Position numbers and translations under genes: made by a program. Shown here in pieces: positions 14,301 through 25,200 of a stretch of 64,000 bases of DNA (within the stretch, counting starts at the first letter, position 1; each line of letters begins with the position of its first letter). Source of the stretch: Streblospio benedicti (taxonomy: Eukaryota; Annelida; Polychaeta; Spionida; Spionidae); the NCBI GenBank assembly GCA_019095985.1, contig CM032662.1, positions 40,754,921 through 40,818,920 on the forward strand, given 5' to 3'. The notes beneath the pieces are model-generated. The model was not told where the DNA came from. It was given only the letters and a program-made list of their open reading frames with translations, and ran no database searches.

Positions 14301-14708
14301 TTGACAAAATTGCTTGTGTATTCAATTCTAAACCTCTCACTGTCTAGCAAGCACGTTTCTACCTACACATGGTGGAGGACAATTTTTCTAGATTGTCGTT
14401 GGCTATGTCAACCTAGTGGTAGGAACGTGCTTGCTATGGAGACCTGACAGAGAAAATTATATCTGAGTTTTTCATTGCATTAAAGAATAATTTCCATATA
14501 ATTTTTCAGTCATGTCCTTGCGTCAATGAACATGAACTCACCGACACAAAATGACGGCGTTTTGAGCGTTTTACTGGAGGATGACATCAAACAGTATGTG
14601 ATGAATGTAAACGCAACGATGCCGCCACACTTGTACGAGAAAATCAAAAAACAGTTCGTCATCGTATGTTTTGCAATCGATACGGCTACACAGGTGTTAG
14701 TCATGTGA
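2356..14708 (+). CDS. NAALADL1-like: M28B zinc peptidase, NAALADL1/glutamate carboxypeptidase II-like (5' exon not identified)
   Basis: Type II membrane zinc exopeptidase of the FOLH1/NAALAD2/NAALADL1 family, which trims peptides outside the cell. Exons read: 2356-2491, 2809-3059, 3663-3822, 4161-4292, 7637-7762, 8010-8093, 8488-8587, 8933-9081, 9361-9544, 9892-10011, 10188-10270, 10794-10925, 11430-11506, 12374-12464, 13021-13270, 13385-13466, 13785-13874, 14510-14708 (stop TGA). All phases agree, giving 814 visible residues; human FOLH1 has 750. Residues 5-43 are a basic patch followed by one membrane segment ([10 protein letters not shown] then [19 protein letters not shown]). The second exon adds an acidic, Gln-rich stalk of about 50 residues. 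The PA and protease regions follow, with [21 protein letters not shown] and IPVHPVGY. Zinc ligands are H449, D459, E497, D525 and H617, with catalytic E496 (WDAEEFG). Ligand spacing matches GCPII, apart from a stretch before the last His that is 8 residues shorter. Two motifs, ELSRVLG and [20 protein letters not shown], resemble NAALADL1 more than FOLH1. The acceptor at 8487 is weak, and the first visible exon has no ATG, so one upstream exon is missing. Confidence 0.93.
2513..2668 (-). repeat. Family A dispersed TIR repeat, reverse copy
   Basis: It starts TACAGTGGGATCTTG and ends GAGAGGTTCTACT, with internal AGAGACCACCTC blocks. It lies in the first visible intron of the peptidase gene. Confidence 0.65.
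3112..3644 (+). repeat. Three head-to-tail copies of family A repeat
   Basis: Copies lie at about 3112-3286, 3293-3461 and 3470-3644. Each opens close to GAACCTCTATTAAGACCACC, contains AAGTGGTCTC and GGTGGTCTC, and closes GATTCTACTGTA or GGTTCTAGTGTA. The copies are joined by CAATACAATACAA-like spacers. The last ends 18 bases before the exon at 3663, so the spacer serves as the splice acceptor region. The copies are clearly diverged from one another, so the array is not recent. Confidence 0.75.
4967..5625 (-). CDS. PHYHIP-like: PHYHIP/PHYHIPL-like C-terminal domain, terminal exon of a gene nested in an intron
   Basis: The frame matches the C-terminal domain of phytanoyl-CoA hydroxylase-interacting proteins over about 215 residues. 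The landmarks occur in order: [75 protein letters not shown], and a closing CKIC. In the vertebrate proteins the same block follows an FN3 domain and ends with CKTCN. The biochemical role of the family is poorly known. The frame stays open to an ATG at 5647, but TTTATTTCTTGTGTAG ending at 5626 is a very good acceptor on this strand. I therefore place the exon start at 5625, preceded by a codon split after its first base. If the ATG at 5647 were used instead, the protein would be 226 residues without FN3. Upstream exons were not found. The gene lies wholly within an intron of the peptidase gene on the other strand. Confidence 0.82.
6561..6704. repeat. 144-bp foldback (MITE-like) element
   Basis: Two arms of about 70 bp (6561-6631 and 6635-6704) are imperfect inverted copies. 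The ends are ACAAAACC/GGTTTTGT, the middle contains TTCTTGTGGC/GCCACAAGAA, and the tip is GGCGAGCCC-GAA-GGGCGAGCC. There is no coding capacity. It is best explained as a non-autonomous DNA transposon or foldback element. Confidence 0.7.
9695..9850 (+). repeat. tRNA-derived SINE-like fragment
   Basis: An A-box-like AGTGGTCTAATG (about 9710) is followed by a B-box-like GGGTTTGAGTCTC (9772-9784) and then a tail that resembles the one after the B box at 12224. No cloverleaf can be drawn, so this is not a tRNA gene. The fragment is diverged and lies in the peptidase intron before the exon at 9892. Confidence 0.4.
11650..11838 (+). repeat. Dispersed repeat with GTGGGCCTTTGGA...TATACRGTAT end (family C)
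   Basis: The segment has repeated GTGTGGGCTTTT/GGGTGGGCTGTAACATGAATG blocks and ends GTGGGCCTTTGGATGGTTGTATACAGTAT (positions about 11810-11838). A related sequence with the same end occurs at 42875-42994, and a short piece near 10552. The left edge is uncertain. Confidence 0.4.
12170..12300 (+). repeat. tRNA-derived SINE-like fragment with intact B box
   Basis: It contains GGTTCGATTCC (12224-12234), a canonical RNA polymerase III B box, followed by CAGAGACTAAGCGACATAG, which resembles the tail of the 9695-9850 fragment. The A-box side (near 12197) is degenerate, and no acceptor stem or anticodon arm can be folded. I therefore call a SINE remnant rather than a tRNA. Confidence 0.4.
12666..12842 (+). 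repeat. Family A dispersed TIR repeat
   Basis: It starts TACAGTAGAAATTC and ends GGAGGTTCTACTAAA. Internal AAGTGGTCTCAATACAGG and TTGTCTTACTATAGAG blocks match the copies at 3112-3644 and 38876-39057. It lies within the peptidase intron before the exon at 13021. Confidence 0.7.
14345..14436. repeat. 92-bp foldback element in the last peptidase intron
   Basis: The ends TAGCAAGCACGTTTCTACC and GGTAGGAACGTGCTTGCTA are inverted copies with one mismatch. A second inverted pair, GACAAT/ATTGTC, sits in the centre. It has no coding capacity. The form is that of a tiny MITE or hairpin. Confidence 0.6.
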
Positions 14709-16291
14709 ACTTCTGTGTGTTGAAACAGTCATGCATATCTGTGTTTGTGTATTATTATAGATACTAATCGTATTAATTATATTAAAAAGATCTTTTTATT
14801 ATCTTGTATTCAAATCACGTTTAGAAGTGTGCAAAGAATCATGCTTGTGTCTGTGCGTTGGATTATATTTCTTTTTTTTACAAATGTCTATCCAAAGATT
14901 TTAGCAATGTAAATTATGTAGACTTCAATGCAAAATAATGTCACTCATAGTTGTTTTTAGTAAAAAAAATGTTTCAATGTAATGCATTTTAATAATTGTC
15001 ATGTCATTTTGTGAATGAGACCAGATTTTATATAAAATCTATGGTTATTGAAAATGTTTTTGAATTTTATTTTTCAATGTTGAGCATTTTAACAATTCTC
15101 TTGTAGTTTGTGGAGGAAACAGTCCAGTTGAATAGCTCATTCTACACAATATTAATATTGATCTTATTAATAATGTTAAATTAACCTACTGCTTTACAAT
15201 ATAATATAATTCAACAGATTAAACATTGCAGGCCTGCCTGTAGCATATTGGTGGAGTTAACAGGGGCCTTACTAGCATTATCAGGATTCTATACAGCATA
15301 AGACTGAACAATTCTTATTAGTCCATTAGAGCAATTAGTTTTCTTTACATGGTGTACACAAAGGTATTTGAGGCACTATATTGTATATTTTGTTATTTGA
15401 AAATAATATCAGATTCTGTTAAAAAAATAAATATGATTTTCCAGGGACTGGATCAAATGTTTTGTTGGTGCTAATGTATGTAGAGCCATTTAGGTAATAA
15501 AATCAAAATGTGGCACATAGAATTTATTCTTTTTTCATGCTCTATGACATCAATTAAAATAAACATTATGCTTATATAAAGCTGAGGAACTTCTTTACAT
15601 TGCCAATATTTACAATAACAGTGATAATAACAGTTGACCAATACATACACAATATAATTTACAAACAATATATTACATTTGTCTTTAATATAAAACATAA
15701 TAAAAACTATTATCACAAAGGCAAGCCACATGAAAAATAATTCACTCCAGTGCACAAAACTAGCAGCTACAAACCCTGTTCGGCTGTTCTATGACAAGAA
15801 TTCTAAATCAAACTAGAACAGAGAATAGAACTATTATATATGCATTTAGTTTTGTAATTGACTTCCAGCACCTGTCAGAAATGGTCCACTGAAGAGTAAG
15901 GACAGAATCAGTAATGATATGACAAATTTAACATCGTACAAAATCTAACAATTTTCATCTATGTTCTCCAGATCAGGAGCATACAATGTTTGGATAGACT
16001 GAACAAATGTGGAAAATATACATATACTGGAAAACCTCATAGCAAAGTATACATCACATAGTTGTGCATTTGCAAGCATACCTCTTAAAAATTTGTATGG
16101 TCCACTTGAGTATTGTCAGAAAATCATGATTACATTTGATAGTTGAGAAGACACTTGAATACATACTTAATACTCAAAACAGAAGTTACGGTAATATTCT
16201 ATATTTTGGTAGAAGACACTCGAAGTTTTATTATTAAATACGCTTTTTACTTAATTCATTACTTCAACAGATATTATATTAGATTATAGCT
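14709..16291. other. Convergent intergenic region holding two 3' UTRs
   Basis: The peptidase stop at 14708 and the DLST stop at 16292 face each other across 1.6 kb of AT-rich DNA. Candidate poly(A) signals for the peptidase are ATTAAA at 14781-14786 and AATAAA at 15426-15431. No additional gene is supported, and the open frames here are short and low-complexity. Confidence 0.55.
16227..16232 (-). terminator. Candidate DLST poly(A) signal (AATAAA on minus strand)
   Basis: TTTATT on the plus strand reads AATAAA on the DLST strand, 60 bases past the stop codon. Position and sequence fit a short 3' UTR, but other AATAAA-like words lie farther on. Confidence 0.35.
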
Positions 16292-19200
16292 TTATAAATC
16301 GAGCAACATCACTCTGGGGTCTTCAACTGCAGATTTGATTTTCTTCAAGAATGTGACTGCCTCCCTCCCGTCAATAAGTCTGTGGTCATACGTCAGAGCA
16401 ACGTACATCATTGGGCGAATCACAACCTGAAATTAATCATATTTTAGATTGAAGAGAAAATATTTCCAAATAAGTGTTAACATATAGTGACGTTCAATAT
16501 TGAATAGTCAAATCTCAAAACTAAATTTGCGTGGGAAGTTATTGTTTTATACCAATTTTCTCTTTAGCTATATTAAATCTCTACGAATGTTGATACATTT
16601 GAACTTATATGTCTCCTAAGAAAAAGCTTACTAGAGATTTTTATGAATTTATTTTTTTCATGAATTATCAATGTTTTTGTATTTGAACTTTTAGAAATCC
16701 GTGTTTTTCACACTCAAAATGCATATAAATTGAACAATTGAATATAACTTATATACAAATTTTGTTATTGGTTAGTTCTTTTGATGTTTTTCTATTGTTT
16801 ATACGATGCACAAGGCAAAATAGTAGAATTTGCACTAATTGTTTCATAACATTTTTTTTACAGTATCCTGTATATTAGATAAGTTTAATAATTCGAAAAC
16901 ACGGTGTAATTTGCAAAAATTGAAGCAATAATGAGAGAAAATTGAATTTTAGTTAAAGCCTAAATCAACCTGTCCTGTCTCCTCAAATCAACACCTTGCT
17001 TTAATTCGATAGATTGATTAATATGTTACACCGCTCTCTGTTGATGGCGACAGGCCTGTAAAAGATGCTGTGCATGCCAAAAAAATATCTCAAGATTTAA
17101 AAAATCTAAGATACATCTTATAACTTGTGTGGAAACAGTATAAGAAAGTTTTTGAACTTTTTGTTTTTTTTCTATGCTATATTATAAATAACCAATGTTG
17201 AAAATTGTTCTTGATTAGAGTTGAAAAACTTTAAATAAAAACGTTTTGAACAATTTTCAACATTGATTATTTAAAATATAGCATAGAAAGACAAACAAAA
17301 AGTACAAAAATGAGATCACATACTATAGACTCCCTGAGATTTCTAATAAGCATAAGAAAGACCTACTTACTTTGGGAAACAAAGATGCTAAATAGGATTC
17401 GATAAAGACGCTAAATAGGATTTAATAGACGCTAAATAGGATTCGATAAAGATGCTATAAATACAATTAACGTCTGCTACCTGTCCGTTGACGGCGACAG
17501 GCCTGTCGAACACGCCGTGCATGCCGAGGATGGCGGACTGAGGTGGGTTGATGATGGGCGTGCCGAACATGGAGCCGAACACACCGCCGTTACTGATGGT
17601 GAACGTGCCGCCGTCCATGTCCTCAATGGCCAGAGCACCGGACTTGGCCTGTGAACATGTCATTGGTGGTATAATGTTATTTCCTACTTCACATCAGTAT
17701 CTTTTTTTAATATTATTTTTGAGGAGGGACAAGGGTGGACATTGTTGCATCAGCAGTAAAAACGTGACTGTGGTTTGTTTATAAGTCTGGGAATATGAAT
17801 ATGAATATGCCGGTGTTCCAGTGACAAAAATTGGGAAGTAGCCCACACTGGCCAGAAGGGCCAGTGTTTTGAAATCTTCACTGGCCCTTCTGATACCTTA
17901 CTGCACATTTGGTGCATGACTTAATCTGTGTACATGTGATTGGTGTTAAAATGTTATTTCACATCAACTCAATTTTTTTGTTTTTGTTTTTTTGTTTTTT
18001 TAATGAGAGGCGGGGGAAAAGAGTTTATGTGCCTGCAGTAAAAATGTGATTGTGGTTTGTTTTAATAGTCTGAATAATATGAATACGCCGCCAATCATGT
18101 ATTCGATAGCAAACATTTTTAACATGATGCATGTTTGGATCACAGTTAATTTTCCATGCATGGGAATATTCATATTAAAGGGTTTTTGAAAAAGAGAAAA
18201 TATGACTGAAATTTTTTTTTCCGCATCAAAAAAACTACAATCAAGTTTTCACGTACCTTTTCTCCAAGTTCCACCAGACCAGATTCAATCTGTGCGTAGC
18301 TCATCGGCCCAACGTTCCTCAGAACCGGCACAACCAGCCCCTGCAGAACAGTTTTTAAGAGTGCAAAATAGTAAATTAGTGCATAAAAGATGTAAGTGAA
18401 TAACCAAAAATGGTGGACAACATTCCAATGCTAACTGTATTGCTTGGTGTATAATGATGGTTGACTAGGCCATTGATATTAGAAGTCCAGAAATTTTGTA
18501 TAATCCATCTGGCTTAAGGCTTTGAAATTTCTTTATATGGTTGTTGTGGCTAGCAATAAGGTTTTTGATTTGTTATGAGCTGGAAAATAATTGACAAAAC
18601 AATGATAAGTATTCAATCTGCACAAGTTACAAATTAGTAGGATAATCATACCTTTGGTGTTGCAACAGCGACTGAGATGTCAACATAATCCCTGTACACA
18701 ATTTCATTTTCATCAATCACTGCATTTACTGTCGGCTGAAATGAAAATAAAATTATCTTACAGTTCAACAATGACGTCAAAAGCCAAATATGATAAAATA
18801 TGCATAGCCATTGATAGACTGGGATTTAGAAGTGAAAATCATAACGTCCAGAGTAGTATTTACTTCTACAATCAAGAAAGTTGGAATGACGAATATTTAC
18901 CCGTACATAAATCAACTAGTAGCCCATAATATCAATATCATCAAAGCTCTATTCAATCAATTAATCAAATTCTATTTAACATAGACTTTATTTCCCCCAA
19001 AAGTGGTCAGAAGAGTAATGCTTTGGCACAGATGTGAGGAAAAGAGAATAAATTTCATTTATCATAAAAGGCTGTTTATTTCATTTGGATATTCAAGTGA
19101 AGGCGCCATGATATACATGTAATATTAATATTTTTCATCATAATTTTTTCACCTGATCGTTAAGAGCATGGGCTGAAGCCTTGATAAATGCTGACATGAA

Positions 19201-22200
19201 GCCAACTTTGATGCCATGTTTCTTGACAAATACATCCTGGTATTTTTTCCTCATTTCCATGATATTACTGAAAGTAAAAATTTAAAGAAAATTTCTTTGC
19301 AGCAAATCTTAAAAGTTGTATCTCCAAACGGTAAAAGAGTCCAGTGTTTTGTTAAAAAACATATTGTTTTGATGCCACACTTACATGTACAATTATATTT
19401 TCATAAATAATCACAAAGTGAAATATATTTTAACAATCAATGAAAATTTTTCAAGGGTTCCATAAAAAGTATCAGAAAATAACAGATAATAACAAAATCT
19501 GCTTAATACCTCATGTCGATTTCATTAAATGTAGTAAGCATGGCTGTTGTATTCTGTGCATCCTTCAATCTCTGTGCGATTCTTTGCCTCATCCTGTTCA
19601 TTTTTACCTGTAATCAAATACAAATTTCAGCCATGTATAATATTGAAAATTTCATATTCATAACGTCAACAAATTTAATTATTAATAGCATCAATTAACA
19701 ATTCAAATCTTAGCTAAAATTAATTTCATAGTCTTATTAAAATGAATACAAAACTTTCATTCTTTAACATCTTAAGATTTTATTTAAGCAATGGATCTCC
19801 AACATTTACAAATTATTGAAAGAAACGACTCAAGAACCTCATTCCTAATATATTCAACCTTGACATATGATATACAAGAACCATCAAGGAGGCAATATAT
19901 GATGCACCACGCCGTAACCCGGGGTCCGTATGATGCCCCGGGTGCCGGTGAAATGCAAACCCCGGCATGTCGTGATGCCCCGTTTCTCCCGTGATATTTC
20001 CGTATATCGGTCGTTGCTAAAAGGCAGACCACCAAAAGAATGACTGCGATGTGCATTTTCGTTTTGTCACAATGTGCTAGGCTGGAAATCGAGTTTTAAT
20101 AGATTAAGAATAAATAAGATGTTTTTATTGTGACAAAACTTAAACATTTTACTTATGAATATTAACAAAATTTGATAACACAGCAGCCTACCAGTCATCG
20201 CGGTATGCCGGGGTATTGATGTTGAAAAAAATAATTAATTAGCTCAAAAATGAATTTTTTATTATTTTCACGGGCCGGGGTATCACGGTAACCCGGGTTA
20301 CGGCGTGGTGTATCATATATACGAGTGGGTAAGAGGGTCTCATATGTATGACCCAATTTTTAAATAATAATAATAAAAAAAGATTTGACATGCTTGAACA
20401 TTCTAAAGATGGCTGAGACTTGTGGTTGAAACTGTCGTTAGTTCATTTTGTGTTGCATGTGAATAGAAATGTACTGAAAAACTTAAACGTTTGTGGCCTG
20501 TGTTGAACTCTCTGCTCTTTTACAAGAAAATCATCAAGACACCCTGACATATAGACACGCTGACAATGTCAACAAACTAGAGCTAAAAACTGTCAATGTA
20601 AGTTTTTTTGTTCTGTTACAGGCAAAAAAAACAAAAAACAACAACAACATAAGTGCTGCAATATTAGCTGCCTACCCTGGACTCTCCCCTGCTGTCTGTG
20701 GCTGTTGTGGACGCGACTCCCTCCGGATCTATCACCGCCGGCTTCGCAGGGCGAGGTTTGATGGCATCCACGGGCGTCGAGGCGATGGGTGCGGTGGGCA
20801 GGGGCGGCACGGGAGGGAGCGAGGATGGCACGGGGCCGGCTGCGGAGTCCACCGGGTCTGAGGGTGGGGGTGACGGGGCGGCGGGCGTCTCGGGAGCAAC
20901 ACTCGGCTTGGCTGCTACTGCCGGTGCATCACCTGAACAGGACAATGTGATTAATAAATAAGATAAGATAACTTTATTTCAGATGTATAACATACATCCA
21001 TAAAAAGGCAAAAAAATGGTTTATGGACCCTTTTTGCACACATGCTTTATTACGTGTGATGTTCTGTCCCAGATACCTAAACTTTAAAAACAACATCAAC
21101 TTGTACATGGCAAGTCATGAAACATGGAAAAAATAGCGCTTGCCGTATAGACATTCACATTTTTACTCAAATCCTGTGGTGCACTTACCAGGAGGGGGGT
21201 ACTGCAAAGATGATGAAAGGGGGGAGGGGGGTAAAAAAAGGCCAAAAATGAGGTGACGTCATTTGTGAACAATCCCTTGGTCCCATTGATAACTTCTGAA
21301 CAGGACCATAGGTTTAAATACAAAGAAATCTTGTTAGTAAGGAATTCAGCTGAATTTTAAAATAATAATAAACCTGTCAAAATGAAAGAATCCACCATGA
21401 TTTTATGCTATTATTTTTTTCCAGGTTAGAACCTGCACTCTTCCACAATCATAATGTAATCTTCAAATTCGAGGGTGCATTATGACCTACAAGTGCAACT
21501 GACAGTTCATGGAAAGCACAGGAAAGAATTGACATAAATAATAAGTTTTTCATGCTTAAATCTTATCTTCTAAACCATAAAAAGCTACAGGAAGAAAAGA
21601 AAAATCCTCTCTCAAAATTTAAAGGCTATAAGAGGTAAATTGAATCCCATACCAATCAGTAGTATACTCTACTCACTCATATTATACTTCCAAACTTCGA
21701 TGGTAAAGGACCAAGTGAGTCACTGACCTGACTGGGAATGATTTGTAATTGACAGTGACCTGCATGCTCCCCAGGGGGTTGAGAAAAGGCAATATATCGT
21801 AAACATAAATAAACTTTATATTATAAATATAGTGCAACAAAGATGCCATTGCCCTGGTGTAAATGTCAACTTCTTTGAGCACAGTAACAGTAAATTGCGA
21901 CTGTAAATAAGTACGTTTTCATTCATTTTTAACATTTACCTGAGAGACTGAGTTTGACGAGCTCCATTCCAGCCATGACCTTATCACCATCGGCAACTAA
22001 CAGTTCCTGTATGACGCCAGCGCATGGTGCCGGCACTGGGATGGAAACCTGGGGAGGGAGACAGTTTAGAAACATACTACAAAAGAAGAGGGGAAAGAAT
22101 GTACATTCCCATTACTTGAAATTGGCAACTTGCAAGTTGATATCATTCTAGCCAGTTGGGTAATGGGGAAAAGTTGCCAGTTAAAAACTTTCTGTTGGAT

Positions 22201-25200
22201 ATACTTTGCTACTTGTTAGGAGGGAATTATGAGAAAGTTGAATTCATAGACAACTTGAGCGTCCTTCACATTAGTTTGCATTATGTAACACGCAAGCGTA
22301 ATAGATGTTGAAATTACTTAAAATATTAATTTAATCTCTCGCAATGCAACATAATGTGTAATTATTATGAATTAAGAAAACACTTGCCTTGTCAGTTTCA
22401 ATTTCTCCAATAACATCATCTTCCTTGACAGCATCACCAACCTCTGAAGAAGAGAAAAAAATAAAATGAAATTAAAAAGATTGAAACAGGCAAATACTAT
22501 TAATACAGGTTTCCTATGAAAAATAGAAGCGCATCCATAGGTATTGTATTACCAAATGTAAAACAAATATAATAAAAGATTCACACATGCATCTGAATGC
22601 TACAAAGGTGTTTCATGCATCATGTTACATAGCTCTTTGTCAGCTTATTTCCAACAAAGATGAAGGCGTAGATTATAGATTTATTAACTGTTTAATTTAA
22701 TTTCCTTCCACCAGCATGACATTACGAGATTTTACACAAAATCTTCTGCTGGACAATGCCAATATGATCTTTATGTAGCTCAGATTGCGTATCGAATGTC
22801 AAGACCTGAAATTTGTCCTGTAAGAGATTTGTGCTATTTTGCATGAATCTTGAAACCGATATTCAGAAAACATTAAAAATACTAATTACATTTGAGATTG
22901 CTAGATGTTCTGCAAATAGCTTGACCTTTCGGTGAGTAACGCTTACATAAAAGAGATGTTATCTCGCGGTATCTCGCTTTAGCATTTGCAAGAGTACAAA
23001 AATTTAACAGACATATAACTTGTGACTTTTTATTCTTACCTTTTTCCCACCTAATGTCGCCTTCAGATACAGATTCTGGAAAGCCTGGCGTTGTCACAAT
23101 TTTTACATCACTGTCTGAAAAAAACAAAAACAAAACGATATTGTCTTTCATCAGCAAACAACATGCAAAACAAGATCACTGAGTAAATTGTGATCCGCAT
23201 ATAAAACATATATTTAGCATTGCAATAAATATTTATCGCTCGCAAAGGTGAACGGGTGGCAAATCCATTAGGTAACCTCTTCTTTTATGGCAGCCGGCAC
23301 CAAAGAGAATGACTTTGAAACACAAGACAGCAGCTCAACTTACAGCTCTATATCTATTTTGCATGATATTCCAACTTAAACAATGACAAAAGGAATTGAC
23401 CCTTTATAAAGATGATCAATAACATGCAACATGTTCCTTTTTAGGTTCGCATTAGCCACAGGCTATAGGATGGTTTCCCTTCTGCACCAACGAACATTTC
23501 AAGGGAAGATCATTACATTCTATAAGCTATAAGTATCAAGTCACCATGATTATCTCTGAGGCAACTTTTACGTGATTGGTAATTTGTGTGACAGAAGAAC
23601 TGCTCAATCTAATAGAACTAAGCAATTGTGACCTTTTCTATTGCTTTGTGAAGAAAATAAAACATGTCTGAATTCGTAAGTGCTAGCCAGTGGGATTATC
23701 TCCATATTTGTTGAGTAAACTTTGTTAGGCACATAGAGATGGGATTTGTTTTTCATTGGGTGATCTATTTAAGTTATTAAAAAAGTTTTATCTATTGTCC
23801 CTCTTGATTTGCTTTTTGTTGCAATACTTACAAAAGATTGAAGAACTGTGAAATGCACTTGATGTTATTCGCAAATGCCCCTGGGTGACCCTGAAACAAA
23901 TTAAATAAATTGTGAATAAAGTTTTCTAAGACCTGATTCCTTAGCATGACATGATATAAACTATTAAGTCATACAGATAATGAAGACGTTCTTACCTTGA
24001 CGATATGTTAGCAAACTGATTTGGGATTTGCCAGCCTAAAAAATGAAGACATCTTTAACATAGCCACTTGAGAATGATTTTAAATTTTTCATTTCAAAAT
24101 CATTTGAACACATACATGTAAAAGAAAAATCAAATTTACTTACAGCACAAAGTAGAATGTCTTTTACAGCTATGGCCAACCTTAAAAATTAATACACACT
24201 GTTACAACTTTATAATTGCATATACAACAATCGATACTAAGAGTGTGTGTATATATCTACACATTGAATTCACATCAACTACATAAAATGAGATAATCCA
24301 ATATTGTCAGCCAGGGGAAAATCTTTCTTCTTCTTCTCTTCTGTTATAGACACTATTTGCATAACATATAACAGTTTCAAAACTTCAATTTTTCTTTTTC
24401 AATAATCTGCAATGTCAATTTTAATTAATTCACTAAATTACATCTTTTGATGAATAAAGCAAACTACCCTAATATAAATGTATTGTCAACATACTAGTCA
24501 AATCAGCAAGAAAAAGGAAATCATCAAGTAATGCAATATGTGCAGCTGACATGTTTCTACTCAGCAATGGACAGGACAATAATAGGTCTGTCTTCATTTC
24601 TGAGATTTGGTTACATGGAGGAGCAATGAACGAAATTTTACAGACTATTACTTGAGCAAATATGACTTCTATACCCTTATATATGTATACTATGATTGCT
24701 CATTAAACCTATGTAAGCAGAAAACTATAGAATTCTGCAATAAGAAAAACAATAAAAAAACAAAAATGATTTTGAATCAAGGAATATATATCAGGTTTCT
24801 AATGTTATTTGTACTACGATAAGTAACATTTGTTATTGTGAAATTAATTGCACCTATAAGTACTATAGGTGCAATCAATTTCACAATAGCAAATGTTACT
24901 TATCGTAGTAACTCTATGCAACTTGTACATGTAACTCTATGCAAAATTATTCTGTAGGTTGTATTGAAGGTGATTTGAACTACATGTAGTAATCGATCAA
25001 GGGTCCCAAATAATTCAATCATTGTAGGTTGGGGTATCAGGAATCCACCTTGTAGCTAGTTGGACATCTGATATTCCCTATCTGGCTAAAATAATTTCAG
25101 TGACACTGAATGTATCACTGAATGTATCTATGATTTCGATGAGTCTGGGACACTACCGCTCTGTTGACCAATTTTGGACAAATGTGACGACAAAATCAAT

